From Treponema sp. (GTDB taxonomy: Bacteria > Spirochaetota > Spirochaetia > Treponematales > Treponemataceae), in NCBI GenBank assembly GCA_017469785.1, contig JAFUFU010000003.1, positions 1 through 64,000 on the forward strand: 64,000 nucleotides of DNA, given 5' to 3'. Shown here piece by piece: positions 17,327 to 25,294 of this stretch (its first letter is position 1; the number at the start of each line of letters is the position of its first letter). The translations under genes were made by a program, and so were the position numbers. Under the pieces are notes generated by a model. It did no database searches and was not told the origin of the DNA. It saw only the letters and a list, made by a program, of their open reading frames with translations.

Positions 17327-18373
17327 CTAAAAACTCACTGTGCAGCTTATTGGGAGATGATCTGAATATCCCTTACCGTTCCACAGCTGGTATCGGCGGG
17401 GCTGTCCGTTCTCGAAGGCCCAATCTCCCTCGCTTTCGGCGCAAAAATCGCTGATAACAATGTCGCCGGCGGCAAAAAAGTGGTCAATCCGTTCCCAGGC
17501 ATTTTTGTACCAGTAGCTTCCGGGACAAAGAAATTCTCCGTCCTTTAAAATCCAGGGCGAATACACCAGGAGATTTTCCTCTCCATGAAGGATTACGTTT
17601 TTCACCGGGAGATTCGCATTCTTTTCGCTCTGGGAATTTTCTGGAATACAAATATCGAATTCAGAAATGTCTTTATTGAAGTCGCCTGTTGCAAGGACGG
17701 CTTTGTTTTTGCCCTTTGCGCTTTTCATGAGCCGAGAGAGAAGCTTTTCCTGCCTCTTCCTCCATATTTCAGATGCTTCGGCTCCGCTGCTCTTGCTCTT
17801 CCAGTGATTTACAAAAATCGTGAGAGTCCGGTTTCTTTTTGTTACGGAAAATTGCATGATAGGGCGCATCGGAGGCTGGCTGTCTCCTGTTCGGACATCA
17901 AGCGTGTGGACGGAAATATCTTCCAGTGGATAGCGGGATATGACTCCGCAGCCAATGGAGCTTCCTTCTGCGGCGGCAAAAAATCCGTGGGTGTAGAGCC
18001 GTGAGAAATCAAAGGTTCCCGTCAGCCTGTTTGCGATGTCCTGCAATTGGGACTCTTTTTCCAATTCTTCCATTATAAAAATATCTGCATCAAGTTTTTT
18101 GATAACCGATGCAAGCCTGTCCAGACGCTCTTCATAGCGCTCTGTGCTCCAACCGCTTTTAGCGCTTTTATATTCGGTGTATTCATTTCCGTCAAAAACT
18201 GCGTCGAAAAATGTCTGCAGGTTCCAGTTGGCCACTTTTAAATTCTGGAATTTCGGGGACTCTTCCGGTTCAGAAAGGGCGCATGAAATCTGTGTGAATG
18301 CCAAAGTCGCCGTGAAAAAAAACGTCAGGAAATCGCTTCTGAGTCTTCGTGTAAAAATACTTATGTGTTTCAT
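17327..18373 (-). CDS. Secreted endonuclease/exonuclease/phosphatase-family protein
   Basis: 348 residues from ATG 18373; a longer frame begins with TTG at 18409 and is less likely. The N-terminus is a lipoprotein-type signal ending in FTQISC. The EEP fold is shown by VANWNLQTF, IFIMEELEKES (metal glutamate), VNHWKSKSS, ATGDFNKD and a final GYSDHLPISC with the catalytic SDH. Such enzymes cleave phosphodiesters: nucleases, sphingomyelinases or phosphatases. The export signal suggests scavenging of DNA or phosphate at the cell surface. It converges with the RelB-like gene. Confidence 0.82.
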   Translation of the reverse strand: MKHISIFTRRLRSDFLTFFFTATLAFTQISCALSEPEESPKFQNLKVANWNLQTFFDAVFDGNEYTEYKSAKSGWSTERYEERLDRLASVIKKLDADIFIMEELEKESQLQDIANRLTGTFDFSRLYTHGFFAAAEGSSIGCGVISRYPLEDISVHTLDVRTGDSQPPMRPIMQFSVTKRNRTLTIFVNHWKSKSSGAEASEIWRKRQEKLLSRLMKSAKGKNKAVLATGDFNKDISEFDICIPENSQSEKNANLPVKNVILHGEENLLVYSPWILKDGEFLCPGSYWYKNAWERIDHFFAAGDIVISDFCAESEGDWAFENGQPRRYQLWNGKGYSDHLPISCTVSF

Positions 18374-18482
18374 GTATATTAATAGGAAAAAAATATCTCT
18401 TTTTGGCAATCTTTATGTAAAAATCTGAAAAAAAACTTCAAAAAAAGTTCAAATTCAGTCTATAATATCCCTAGGAACGTTT

Positions 18483-20510
18483 ATGAAACACAAAATTCAG
18501 ATTTCAGTCCTTTCTTTTAAGTTGCTTGCCGGTGCAATTATCTTCGGCGTGCTGCTTTGTGTCATCAACAGTTATATCAGCTATCGGGAATTCAAAAAGC
18601 AAATTGAAAATCTGTACGCCAATGTGACGAAACAGTTTGCTGAAACAGCGATTTCATACATAGACCCTGAGCGCATTTTCTCATGGCTCACTGACGGTTC
18701 TGACGGCAACTGGGACTCTACAAACGCCAGACTTTACGAATTGACAGAAACGGCGGAAGTCGCGTTCATTTATCTTACGGTTGTTTCTTCTGATTATAAA
18801 TCCAGGACCTATGTTTTTGACACTGTGAACAGTCTCGTTCTTGATGCCAAGGAAATTCCTCTTGGTTATGTTCAGTCCCTCGAAAACAAAACTCCTGACT
18901 ATATTGAAAGTCTTAGGAATATAATCGAAAAAGGTCTGTCAAAAAGCTATTTCTCCTATACTGCGACTGGCGGCCACGTTACGACCATGGTTCCCGTGCG
19001 GGATTTCACAGGGGCAAACATTGCGATTATGAGCGTCGTCAAGCCAATGACTGAAATTCGGGAATACAAGGCCGGATATTTAAAGACTTTCCTGACTGCA
19101 ATCTTGATTTTCACGGTGTTCTTCCTGGGCTTGTACATGCTTTCACTTTTGCGCGGGCTTGTCGGGCCTCTTATGCTCATTATTGATGAAACCTCGAATT
19201 TTGCCGCTCACCATGGGGAACTTAGCGGGGTGCTCAAAAAAATCAAGAATCACGATGAGCTGGGACTCCTTGCAAAATCGATTGAAAAAATGAGCGAGGA
19301 CATGAACCGCTATATTTCGGACTTGACCAAGGCAACCGCCGAAAAGGAAAGACTTGGGGCTGAATTGAACGTCGCCACAAAAATTCAGGCTGAAATGCTT
19401 CCAAGGGTATTCCCGCCTTATGAGAACCATCCCGAAATCGAGCTGTTTGCTACTATGTCTCCTGCCAAGGAAGTTGGCGGCGATTTCTATGATTTCTTCA
19501 TGATTGATGACAATCACTTTGCCGTTGTCGTTGCCGACGTTTCAGGGAAAGGAGTTCCGGCCGCCTTGTTCATGGTTATCGCAAAAACTCTTTTAAAAGA
19601 TGCGGCCTATCGTTTCAAAACTCCGGCGGAAATTTTCACGCACGTGAACAATATTCTCTGCGAGGGAAATGAATCCGGACTTTTTGTAACCTGCTGGATG
19701 GCGATTCTTGAAATCAGTACGGGGCGGCTTCAGTTTGCAAATGCCGGTCACACGGCTCCCTTGCTCTGTCAGAACGGAAAAGTTTCCTATATCCATACAA
19801 AGCCGAATCTTATGCTTGCCGCAATGGAAGGCATACCGTATAAAAACTACGAAATTACAATTCAGGCAGGCGACAGAATTTTCATGTATACGGATGGTGT
19901 GACGGAAGCGACTGACAGTCAGAATCGCTTGTACGGAGAAGAGCGTCTGCTTGAGACTCTGAGCCGTGAGGATGCAAAGAAACTCCAGCCGAAAGAACTT
20001 CTTTCTTTTGTGCGCGCCGATATTGATGCTTTTGTCGGCGGGGCTGACCAGTTTGACGATATCACGATGCTGGGAATGGCCTTCAAGACCAATCAGGGCT
20101 CAGAGCCTGAAAAAGAACTGAGAGTCAGCGCAGAGGACAGGAATATGGAGCAGGTGAATGAATTCGTCCATTCATTCCTGCCATCTGACTGTTCCCCTGC
20201 TATCATGAATAAAATTGATTTGGCAGTCGAAGAAATTTTTGTGAACATTGCTCACTATGCCTATCAACCTGAGTCCGGCGAGGTAAGTATTTTTGCCTCT
20301 TTCAATGATGACACCCTTAAAGTGGTTTTTAAGGATTCTGGAAAGGAATTCAATCCAATTGAAAAAGAAGACCCCGATATTACTCTTTGTGCCGAAGAAC
20401 GTAAAATCGGGGGATTGGGAATCTTCCTGACAAAAAAATTCATGGACAGCGTGGATTATAAGTACATGAACGGTGAAAACATCCTGACTATCCAAAAAAA
20501 GCTGGTATAA
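18483..20510 (+). CDS. SpoIIE-type phosphatase fused to RsbW-like kinase domain
   Basis: 675 residues: a membrane helix, a periplasmic sensor (about 35-200), a second helix near 205-225, a HAMP-like linker with coiled coil, a PP2C/SpoIIE domain (about 310-540; motifs GDFYDFF, DVSGKG, MYTDGVTE and DDITML) and a C-terminal GHKL ATPase domain with N-box AVEEIFVNIAHYAY, FKDSGKEF and GGLGIFL. It thus carries both the phosphatase and the anti-sigma-type kinase activities that switch an STAS protein. The STAS gene converges immediately downstream (20553). AGGA precedes the ATG and TATAAT lies about 20 bases upstream. Confidence 0.9.
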   Translation: MKHKIQISVLSFKLLAGAIIFGVLLCVINSYISYREFKKQIENLYANVTKQFAETAISYIDPERIFSWLTDGSDGNWDSTNARLYELTETAEVAFIYLTVVSSDYKSRTYVFDTVNSLVLDAKEIPLGYVQSLENKTPDYIESLRNIIEKGLSKSYFSYTATGGHVTTMVPVRDFTGANIAIMSVVKPMTEIREYKAGYLKTFLTAILIFTVFFLGLYMLSLLRGLVGPLMLIIDETSNFAAHHGELSGVLKKIKNHDELGLLAKSIEKMSEDMNRYISDLTKATAEKERLGAELNVATKIQAEMLPRVFPPYENHPEIELFATMSPAKEVGGDFYDFFMIDDNHFAVVVADVSGKGVPAALFMVIAKTLLKDAAYRFKTPAEIFTHVNNILCEGNESGLFVTCWMAILEISTGRLQFANAGHTAPLLCQNGKVSYIHTKPNLMLAAMEGIPYKNYEITIQAGDRIFMYTDGVTEATDSQNRLYGEERLLETLSREDAKKLQPKELLSFVRADIDAFVGGADQFDDITMLGMAFKTNQGSEPEKELRVSAEDRNMEQVNEFVHSFLPSDCSPAIMNKIDLAVEEIFVNIAHYAYQPESGEVSIFASFNDDTLKVVFKDSGKEFNPIEKEDPDITLCAEERKIGGLGIFLTKKFMDSVDYKYMNGENILTIQKKLV

Positions 20511-20519
20511 AATTACAGG

Positions 20520-20548
20520 AGCCTCTGAAAACTTCGGTTTTCGGGGCT
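20520..20548. terminator. Hairpin between convergent phosphatase and STAS genes
   Basis: GAAAAC-TTCG-GTTTTC forms a stable tetraloop hairpin extended by AGCCTC/GGGGCT with a bulge. T runs are short on both sides, so it may act as a weak bidirectional terminator. Confidence 0.5.
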
Positions 20549-20552
20549 GCCA

Positions 20553-20852
20553 TTATTCTATCGTGAGGATTGAATCCATTCCTGTTGCCTCTAGAACTTG
20601 CGTACAGAATTCCGAAGGCTGTCGGAGAACCATTTTGCCACCTGTAGGAAGCATGATTTTGTGGGCGAGCAGAATTACGCGCAAGCCCGCGCTGGATACA
20701 TAATCAATATCCTTGAGATTGAGGTAAAGCGTTTGCTTTGCAGGCTCTATCTGTTTGAGCGCCGATTCAAGTTCCGGGGCTGTGTTCGTGTCAAGACGAC
20801 CTGCTACGATGAGTTCGAGTCCATCAGGGGTTTTATTCTGTGTAATTGTCAT
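20553..20852 (-). CDS. STAS-domain anti-anti-sigma factor
   Basis: 99 residues, the full length of a SpoIIAA/RsbV-type STAS domain. The phosphorylatable serine is expected in YVSSAGLRVIL (residues about 53-55). In its unphosphorylated form such a protein sequesters an RsbW-like kinase and frees its target. Candidate switch partners lie close by: the phosphatase/kinase fusion at 18483 and the 7TM phosphatase at 10654. It is 33 bases downstream of the SUMF1-domain gene on the same strand and probably co-transcribed with it. Confidence 0.9.
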   Translation of the reverse strand: MTITQNKTPDGLELIVAGRLDTNTAPELESALKQIEPAKQTLYLNLKDIDYVSSAGLRVILLAHKIMLPTGGKMVLRQPSEFCTQVLEATGMDSILTIE

Positions 20853-20885
20853 ATATATTCTTCCTTATTTTTGATTTGCTGTGAA

Positions 20886-21869
20886 TTATAGTTGCGTATT
20901 TGCGATTGCACTTTGGCAGACTCTGAATCCGAGGCTGCTGCTTTTTCCGGCTGGAACACTTCCACTGCGGAAATAGACCGAGCACATTGGTGAATCGTCA
21001 AGCCAGCTTCCGCCTCTCTTGACGTGCAGATTTCCGATTTGCGGTCCGTGGGGGTTCGTCTGTGATTTTGCAGGAAGCTCGTTCTCGAAGTAGTCCCAGC
21101 ACCATTCCGTGACATTTCCGCTCATATCGTAGAGACCGAGAGAGTTCGGATTTTTGGTTCCGACGATATGACTTGAGATATCGCTGTTTTCGCCGTACCA
21201 GGCTACCTGATTTATGTCGGAGCTGCCGGCAAATTGATACGGATCACAGTTTCTGCCGCCCCGAGCCGCGAATTCCCATTCTGCTTCTGTGGGAAGACGA
21301 TAGCCGTTTGCGAAGAAATTGCAGGAAATTCGCTTCCAGACCGGGCTTGATGCGTCGAGCCTGCGCAAGTCTGTGATGGAACCGATATTGTAGCATGGAG
21401 TGAGCCCCTGCATTGAGCTTAATATGTTGCAGAATATAATTGCTTCGCACCAGTTGACCATTTCAACAGGTTTGTCTTCGCCTTGTAATTTTGCAGGATT
21501 GTGGTTCATGACAGCTTTGTATTGTTTTTGGGTAATTGGTGTCTCTGACATGTAATAGCTTGAAAGCGTGACGGGACAGTTTGCGCTTGCCCCGCCCATT
21601 AAAAATTCACCGCCCTGCACTGGAAGCATTTTGGGAATGGCGTTGTTCGCTGATTTTGATTCGTTGGAGATAAATGGATTTTCATCGGTTGATTTGATGA
21701 CACGGACAGCTTTGCCACACTGGGAACAGAACTTGTCGATTGCGCTGAGCGATGCTCCGCATTCTGGACACGATCGGCATACACGAATTGAACCTACAGG
21801 AAAGCCGCAGTTGTAACAGAAATTTGCGTTGTCTGGCAAGTCATTTGCACATTTTATACATTTAATCAT
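20886..21869 (-). CDS. Zinc-ribbon protein with formylglycine-generating-enzyme-like (SUMF1) domain
   Basis: 327 residues from ATG 21869, behind GGAG. Two CxxC zinc ribbons occupy the first 60 residues (CIKCANDLP...CYNCG and CPECGAS...CSQCG). The rest is an FGE-sulfatase domain, with FLMGG, PVEMVNWCEAIIFCN, RLPTEAEWEFAARGG, NSLGLYDMSGNVTEWCWD, VKRGGSW and LGFRVC. These domains occur in sulfatase maturases but more often in signalling or binding proteins; no sulfatase is near. Pairing with an STAS gene suggests a signalling role (inference). No signal peptide. Confidence 0.82.
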   Translation of the reverse strand: MIKCIKCANDLPDNANFCYNCGFPVGSIRVCRSCPECGASLSAIDKFCSQCGKAVRVIKSTDENPFISNESKSANNAIPKMLPVQGGEFLMGGASANCPVTLSSYYMSETPITQKQYKAVMNHNPAKLQGEDKPVEMVNWCEAIIFCNILSSMQGLTPCYNIGSITDLRRLDASSPVWKRISCNFFANGYRLPTEAEWEFAARGGRNCDPYQFAGSSDINQVAWYGENSDISSHIVGTKNPNSLGLYDMSGNVTEWCWDYFENELPAKSQTNPHGPQIGNLHVKRGGSWLDDSPMCSVYFRSGSVPAGKSSSLGFRVCQSAIANTQL

Positions 21870-21920
21870 TGAAGTCTCCAAAAACAATCAGACTATTATA
21901 GCATGTATTTCAAAAAAGTA

Positions 21921-21926
21921 TATAAT
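21921..21926 (+). promoter_or_regulatory. -10 box of rex
   Basis: TATAAT 11 bases before the rex ATG. No Shine-Dalgarno lies between, so the transcript would start within about five bases of the start codon. No good -35 is visible. Confidence 0.5.
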
Positions 21927-21937
21927 GAAATCAGATT

Positions 21938-22552
21938 ATGCGAAAAATTCCTCTTCCCTCAAAAAAAAGGCTTATCACGCTTTCTCGATTGCTTTCTCAG
22001 CTGGAAAAACCAAGAGTCACCTCGGTGGAACTTTCTGAACTGACTGGCTGGGGCGAGGCAACGATTCGGCGCGATATTTCCTGTCTGGAGCTGCATAACG
22101 GGTGCTCAAACGGCTATGATATAAAAATCTTGCGGGACGCAATCTGCTCTGCCTTTGAAATTGATAAACTGGCATCCAAAAAACACCTCTGCTGCATTGT
22201 AGGACTGGGAAAACTAGGGGAGGCTCTGCTTGAATCCTCTGCCTTTGAGGGAAGTTCCTTTGAGCTGGCAGCAGGATTCGATACGAATTTCAACAAGATA
22301 GAAATCATGAAATCCTCCGTGCCGCTTTTTCCCACGCTGGATCTTGAGAAAAAAATCCGTCAGCTTGGAATCGAATATGCCGTGCTCTCCGTTCCTGATG
22401 AAAAGGCTCAGTTTATGGCAGAGCGCCTGTATTCCTACGGAATCAAGGGAATAGTAAATTATACGAACATCGTGCTGTCGCTCCCCAAAGAAATCAAAGT
22501 GGAGAGCGTGAACACGGTTACGATTCTTACAGGAATGATTGCAGGAAACTAA
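21938..22552 (+). CDS. rex: Redox-sensing transcriptional repressor Rex
   Basis: 204 residues. An N-terminal winged helix (VTSVELSELTGWGEATIRRDIS, with the TIRRD recognition segment) is followed by a Rossmann domain with CIVGLGKLGEAL as the NAD(H)-binding loop and a C-terminal swap helix after YGIKGIVNYTN. Rex senses NADH/NAD+ and releases operators of the form TTGTGAA-N4-TTCACAA when NADH is high. Two such palindromes are near serC (25174 and 25261). Slightly shorter than typical Rex (about 210-215). The ATG is unusually close to its -10 box. Confidence 0.9.
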   Translation: MRKIPLPSKKRLITLSRLLSQLEKPRVTSVELSELTGWGEATIRRDISCLELHNGCSNGYDIKILRDAICSAFEIDKLASKKHLCCIVGLGKLGEALLESSAFEGSSFELAAGFDTNFNKIEIMKSSVPLFPTLDLEKKIRQLGIEYAVLSVPDEKAQFMAERLYSYGIKGIVNYTNIVLSLPKEIKVESVNTVTILTGMIAGN

Positions 22553-23130
22553 ATGCGGCTTTTCGTTATGTCTATCGACGCTTCACCGTCAGCGCTGAAA
22601 GAAATGCCGTCGGCTTCCTGAACAGCGTCGGTCGAGCGTGAGGGTATGCTCATGGATGCGGTAGACTAGCTCCGTGTAGGAATCTTTGTCTTCTGCTAGT
22701 CTGATGCTGAAAGAATAGCAGCCAGCCTTTGGGCGAATCAGCAAGTCCATTGCAAGCATGCGGCCTTTCACTTCTTTAATCGAAAGTCTCTCATTTCTTA
22801 TTATCAAATTTGGGATAGAAAATTCCTTCTTTTTGAGGAATTCGAATTCCCGGCTGGGTTTCTGCCATAATCTTCCATCTTTAATGAAAATTTCTCTCGG
22901 AAGTGTCATTTGTCCGGCCCAGGGAGAGCCTTCTTCCCTTATTGAACAGGAATCCCAGTTCTGCATCCATGCAATCATGACGCGCCTGCCGTCTGGAGTC
23001 TCTACAGTCTGAGGAGCGTAAAAGTCAATGCCGTTGTCAATTGCCTGTTGTGAAATCTCAGAAAAATCGCCGCTTGTCTCGTCAAAATCGCCGATTATGC
23101 AGACCGTACCGTTGCCGTTCCTATTACGGT
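22549..23130 (-). pseudogene. GH32 sucrose/fructan hydrolase remnant
   Basis: About 190 codons of the C-terminal half of a GH32 enzyme: GIDFYAPQTVETPDGRRVMIAWMQNWD, GSPWAGQMTLPREIF and a beta-sandwich segment. The N-terminal five-bladed domain with WMNDPNG, RDP and EC motifs is missing; homology ends where the LacI gene begins (23131). Near 22626 a frameshift leaves the open frame, and the other frame continues as DAVQEADGISFSADGEA to a TAG at 22549-22551 overlapping the rex stop. Both ends are therefore damaged. Intact enzymes split sucrose, sucrose-6-phosphate or fructans. Confidence 0.8.
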
Positions 23131-24189
23131 ATGCCAAGAAGAGTAACGATACAAGACATAGCAAGTGAGATGGGGCTTTCGCGAAATACCGTTTCAAAAG
23201 CCATAAATGGTACAGGAATTATTGCCGACGCAACGCGTGACAGTATCCTAAAAAAGGCGATGGAAATGGGTTACAAGCTTTTTACCCAGATACCTGTTGC
23301 AGAAGTTGCTGCGGGCATCGGCGGGGAAGCTCAAAAAGAGCTTGTCATCCTTACCGGTGCCACGTTAAGCGGTTCCCATTTCTCCGCACGGATGCTGGAC
23401 GAGATGCAGGTGAAAGCCTCTCTTCTCGGCTATGGCTTCACTATATATCGGGTTATGCCTCAGGAGCGGGCTGACTGTCGTCTCCCCGCCAATTTTGACA
23501 CGAAACGAGTCGCAGGAATTTTCTGCCTGGAAATGTTCGATACGGCATACAGCCAGATGCTGTGTGCCCTTGAGATTCCTTTGGTGTTCATTGACAACGC
23601 TGTGACTTATTTGGAAAAGCCTTTGGCTGCGGATTGCCTGCTCATGGAGAACAGAAGCGGCATTTACCGGCTCGTAAAGGAGATGGCCGACCGGGGCAAA
23701 ACTGAAATCGGCTTCATCGGCGAGAAACTGCACTGCCTTTCGTTTTATGAGCGCTATGACGCGTATATGGGGGCGCTCAGGATGTTCGGCCTGCCATTCC
23801 GGGACGAATGGTGCCTGACAGGTGAATCGGTCGGTTTGGAGTATCCGTCCCATGACGAATACACGGCCTATCTTGAAAGGTGCCTGAGGAATTGTGAAAA
23901 GCTTCCGTCGCTTTTTATCTGTGCCAATGATTTTGTCGCACTGGATGCGCTTCAGATGCTCAAAAAGCTTGGCAAGAGCGTTCCCAATGACTTGTTTTTG
24001 TGCGGTTTTGACGATGCGCCAGAGTCCCGTATCATTACTCCTTCGCTGACGACGATTCATATCAATGCGCAAGCTATGGGACAGTCGGCAATTGACCTGC
24101 TGTTTTCGCGCATGAAAGACCCTGCGCTGCCATTCAGAACCGTGTATGTCGAAAGCTCTCTGGTGTACCGTGAATCAACGGGAGACTAG
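23131..24189 (+). CDS. LacI-family regulator (of the decayed sucrose locus)
   Basis: 352 residues: HTH (VTIQDIASEMGLSRNTVSKAIN) and a periplasmic-binding-protein-like effector domain. I start it at ATG 23131, where family homology begins; the longer frame from 23041 runs antisense through the GH32 remnant. There is no Shine-Dalgarno and no recognisable promoter, as the upstream DNA is the interior of the truncated GH32 gene, so expression may depend on read-through from rex. The reading frame is intact. Neighbours (GH32 remnant, fructokinase 9 bases downstream) point to an original role in sucrose or fructan control. Confidence 0.8.
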   Translation: MPRRVTIQDIASEMGLSRNTVSKAINGTGIIADATRDSILKKAMEMGYKLFTQIPVAEVAAGIGGEAQKELVILTGATLSGSHFSARMLDEMQVKASLLGYGFTIYRVMPQERADCRLPANFDTKRVAGIFCLEMFDTAYSQMLCALEIPLVFIDNAVTYLEKPLAADCLLMENRSGIYRLVKEMADRGKTEIGFIGEKLHCLSFYERYDAYMGALRMFGLPFRDEWCLTGESVGLEYPSHDEYTAYLERCLRNCEKLPSLFICANDFVALDALQMLKKLGKSVPNDLFLCGFDDAPESRIITPSLTTIHINAQAMGQSAIDLLFSRMKDPALPFRTVYVESSLVYRESTGD

Positions 24190-24198
24190 ATTTTATTT

Positions 24199-25179
24199 AT
24201 GGAAAAGAAATTTGATGTAACTGCACTCGGAGAAATTCTGATTGATTTTACTTTTGCCGGAAAAAACTCTGACGGGAAAAATTTATATGAAGAGAATCCC
24301 GGTGGGGCTCCGGCGAATTGCGTGGCTGCCTTGTCGAAACTTGGGGGAAAAGGCGCTTTTATTGGCATGACCGGCGAGGACTCTTTCGGCTATGACTTGC
24401 GTGCTGTTCTCGAAGGCTTGAACGTAGACACTTCCGGCATGTGTCGAACCAATACCCAGCACACGACCCTTGCCTTTGTGAGCCTTGACCAAAAAGGTGA
24501 GCGTCATTTTTCATTCTGTCGGAATCCGGGAGCTGACACACAGCTTTCTGTTGATGATTTGAACCGAGATGTCCTTGAAAGCACGGCAATTCTGCATATC
24601 GGCTCACTCTCGCTGACTACGGAGCCTTCGAAATCTGCGACTCAAGCGGCTGTAAATCTAGTAAAAAAAGCAGGCGGCTTTATTTCTTATGATCCGAATT
24701 ACCGCGAGTCGCTATGGGGTGGCCGAGCTGACGGAATTTCGCTCATAAAAAGCATGATTCCTCTCACAGATATTCTGAAAATCTCAGAAGAAGAGATTTT
24801 TTTACTATATAGCAATTATGACGGGGAGAATCCGCATGAAAAAATTGCACGTGAGATTCTTTCATGTGGACCAAAACTTGTTCTGATAACGCTTGGTTCA
24901 AAAGGCGTTTTTTACGCATTTAAAAATCTGGCAGGAGAAGTTGACTGCTGAAGAGTTGAGTCAAGGAAGGTGAGCGTTGTGGATACTACCGGAGCCGGAG
25001 ACAGTTTCAATGGCGGGCTTTTGTATCGTCTTACTCGACGGAAAAATCCTTTTTCTTTTAGCAGACAGGAGCTTGAGGAAGACCTGACTTTTGCCAATAC
25101 TGTGGCGGCTCTCTGAGTTTCTAAGCGTGGAGCAATTCCTGCATTGCCGACACTTGCGGAAGTAAAATCTTTACTGTGA
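24199..25179 (+). pseudogene. Fructokinase with two in-frame UGA codons
   Basis: PfkB-family fructokinase closely related to the intact copy at 41392. The frame is open to a UGA at 24949, continues through VDTTGAGDSFNGGLLYRL (the catalytic GAGD) to a second UGA at 25114 and ends at UGA 25177-25179. The full frame is 326 codons, against 323 residues in the intact paralogue, with no frameshift. The first UGA truncates the protein before the catalytic Asp; the second sits opposite a cysteine of the paralogue. No SECIS-like hairpin follows either UGA. The simplest reading is recent loss by two nonsense mutations. Confidence 0.85.
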
Positions 25180-25191
25180 AAGAATTCACAG
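25174..25191. promoter_or_regulatory. Rex-box-like palindrome 1 upstream of serC
   Basis: CTGTGAA-AGAA-TTCACAG, matching the Rex consensus TTGTGAA-N4-TTCACAA at 12 of 14 positions. The symmetry extends outward (CTTTACTGTGAA/TTCACAGTAAAG, 12 bp). It overlaps the end of the fructokinase pseudogene, about 70 bases upstream of the serC transcription start. No T run follows, so it is not a normal terminator. Confidence 0.65.
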
Positions 25192-25218
25192 TAAAGATGG
25201 AAAAATTCCTGCTTTTTC

Positions 25219-25247
25219 TTGACCTTATTTTTTCAAAGTTCTAGAAT
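25219..25247 (+). promoter_or_regulatory. serC promoter
   Basis: TTGACC (25219-25224), a 17-base spacer and TAGAAT (25242-25247). Predicted start near 25254, between the two Rex-box-like palindromes. Confidence 0.75.
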
Positions 25248-25260
25248 CTAGCCATTGATT

Positions 25261-25278
25261 TCGTGAATAATTTCACAG
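25261..25278. promoter_or_regulatory. Rex-box-like palindrome 2 downstream of the serC start site
   Basis: TCGTGAA-TAAT-TTCACAG, again 12 of 14 matches to the Rex consensus, with an AT-only spacer. It lies just after the predicted transcription start, a position suited to repression. Its centre is 87 bp from that of palindrome 1. Confidence 0.65.
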
Positions 25279-25294
25279 TACAAAGGGGTACGTT

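Noticed and set aside
23041..23130. Longer N-terminus for the LacI regulator
   Set aside because: The extra 30 residues are antisense of conserved GH32 sequence, and LacI homology begins at 23131.
24949..25179. Selenoprotein reading of the fructokinase UGA codons
   Set aside because: No hairpin of SECIS type follows either UGA and fructokinases do not use a catalytic Sec; two nonsense mutations are simpler.
25169..25196. Terminator of the fructokinase pseudogene
   Set aside because: The perfect 12-bp dyad lacks a T run; its core fits a Rex operator better.
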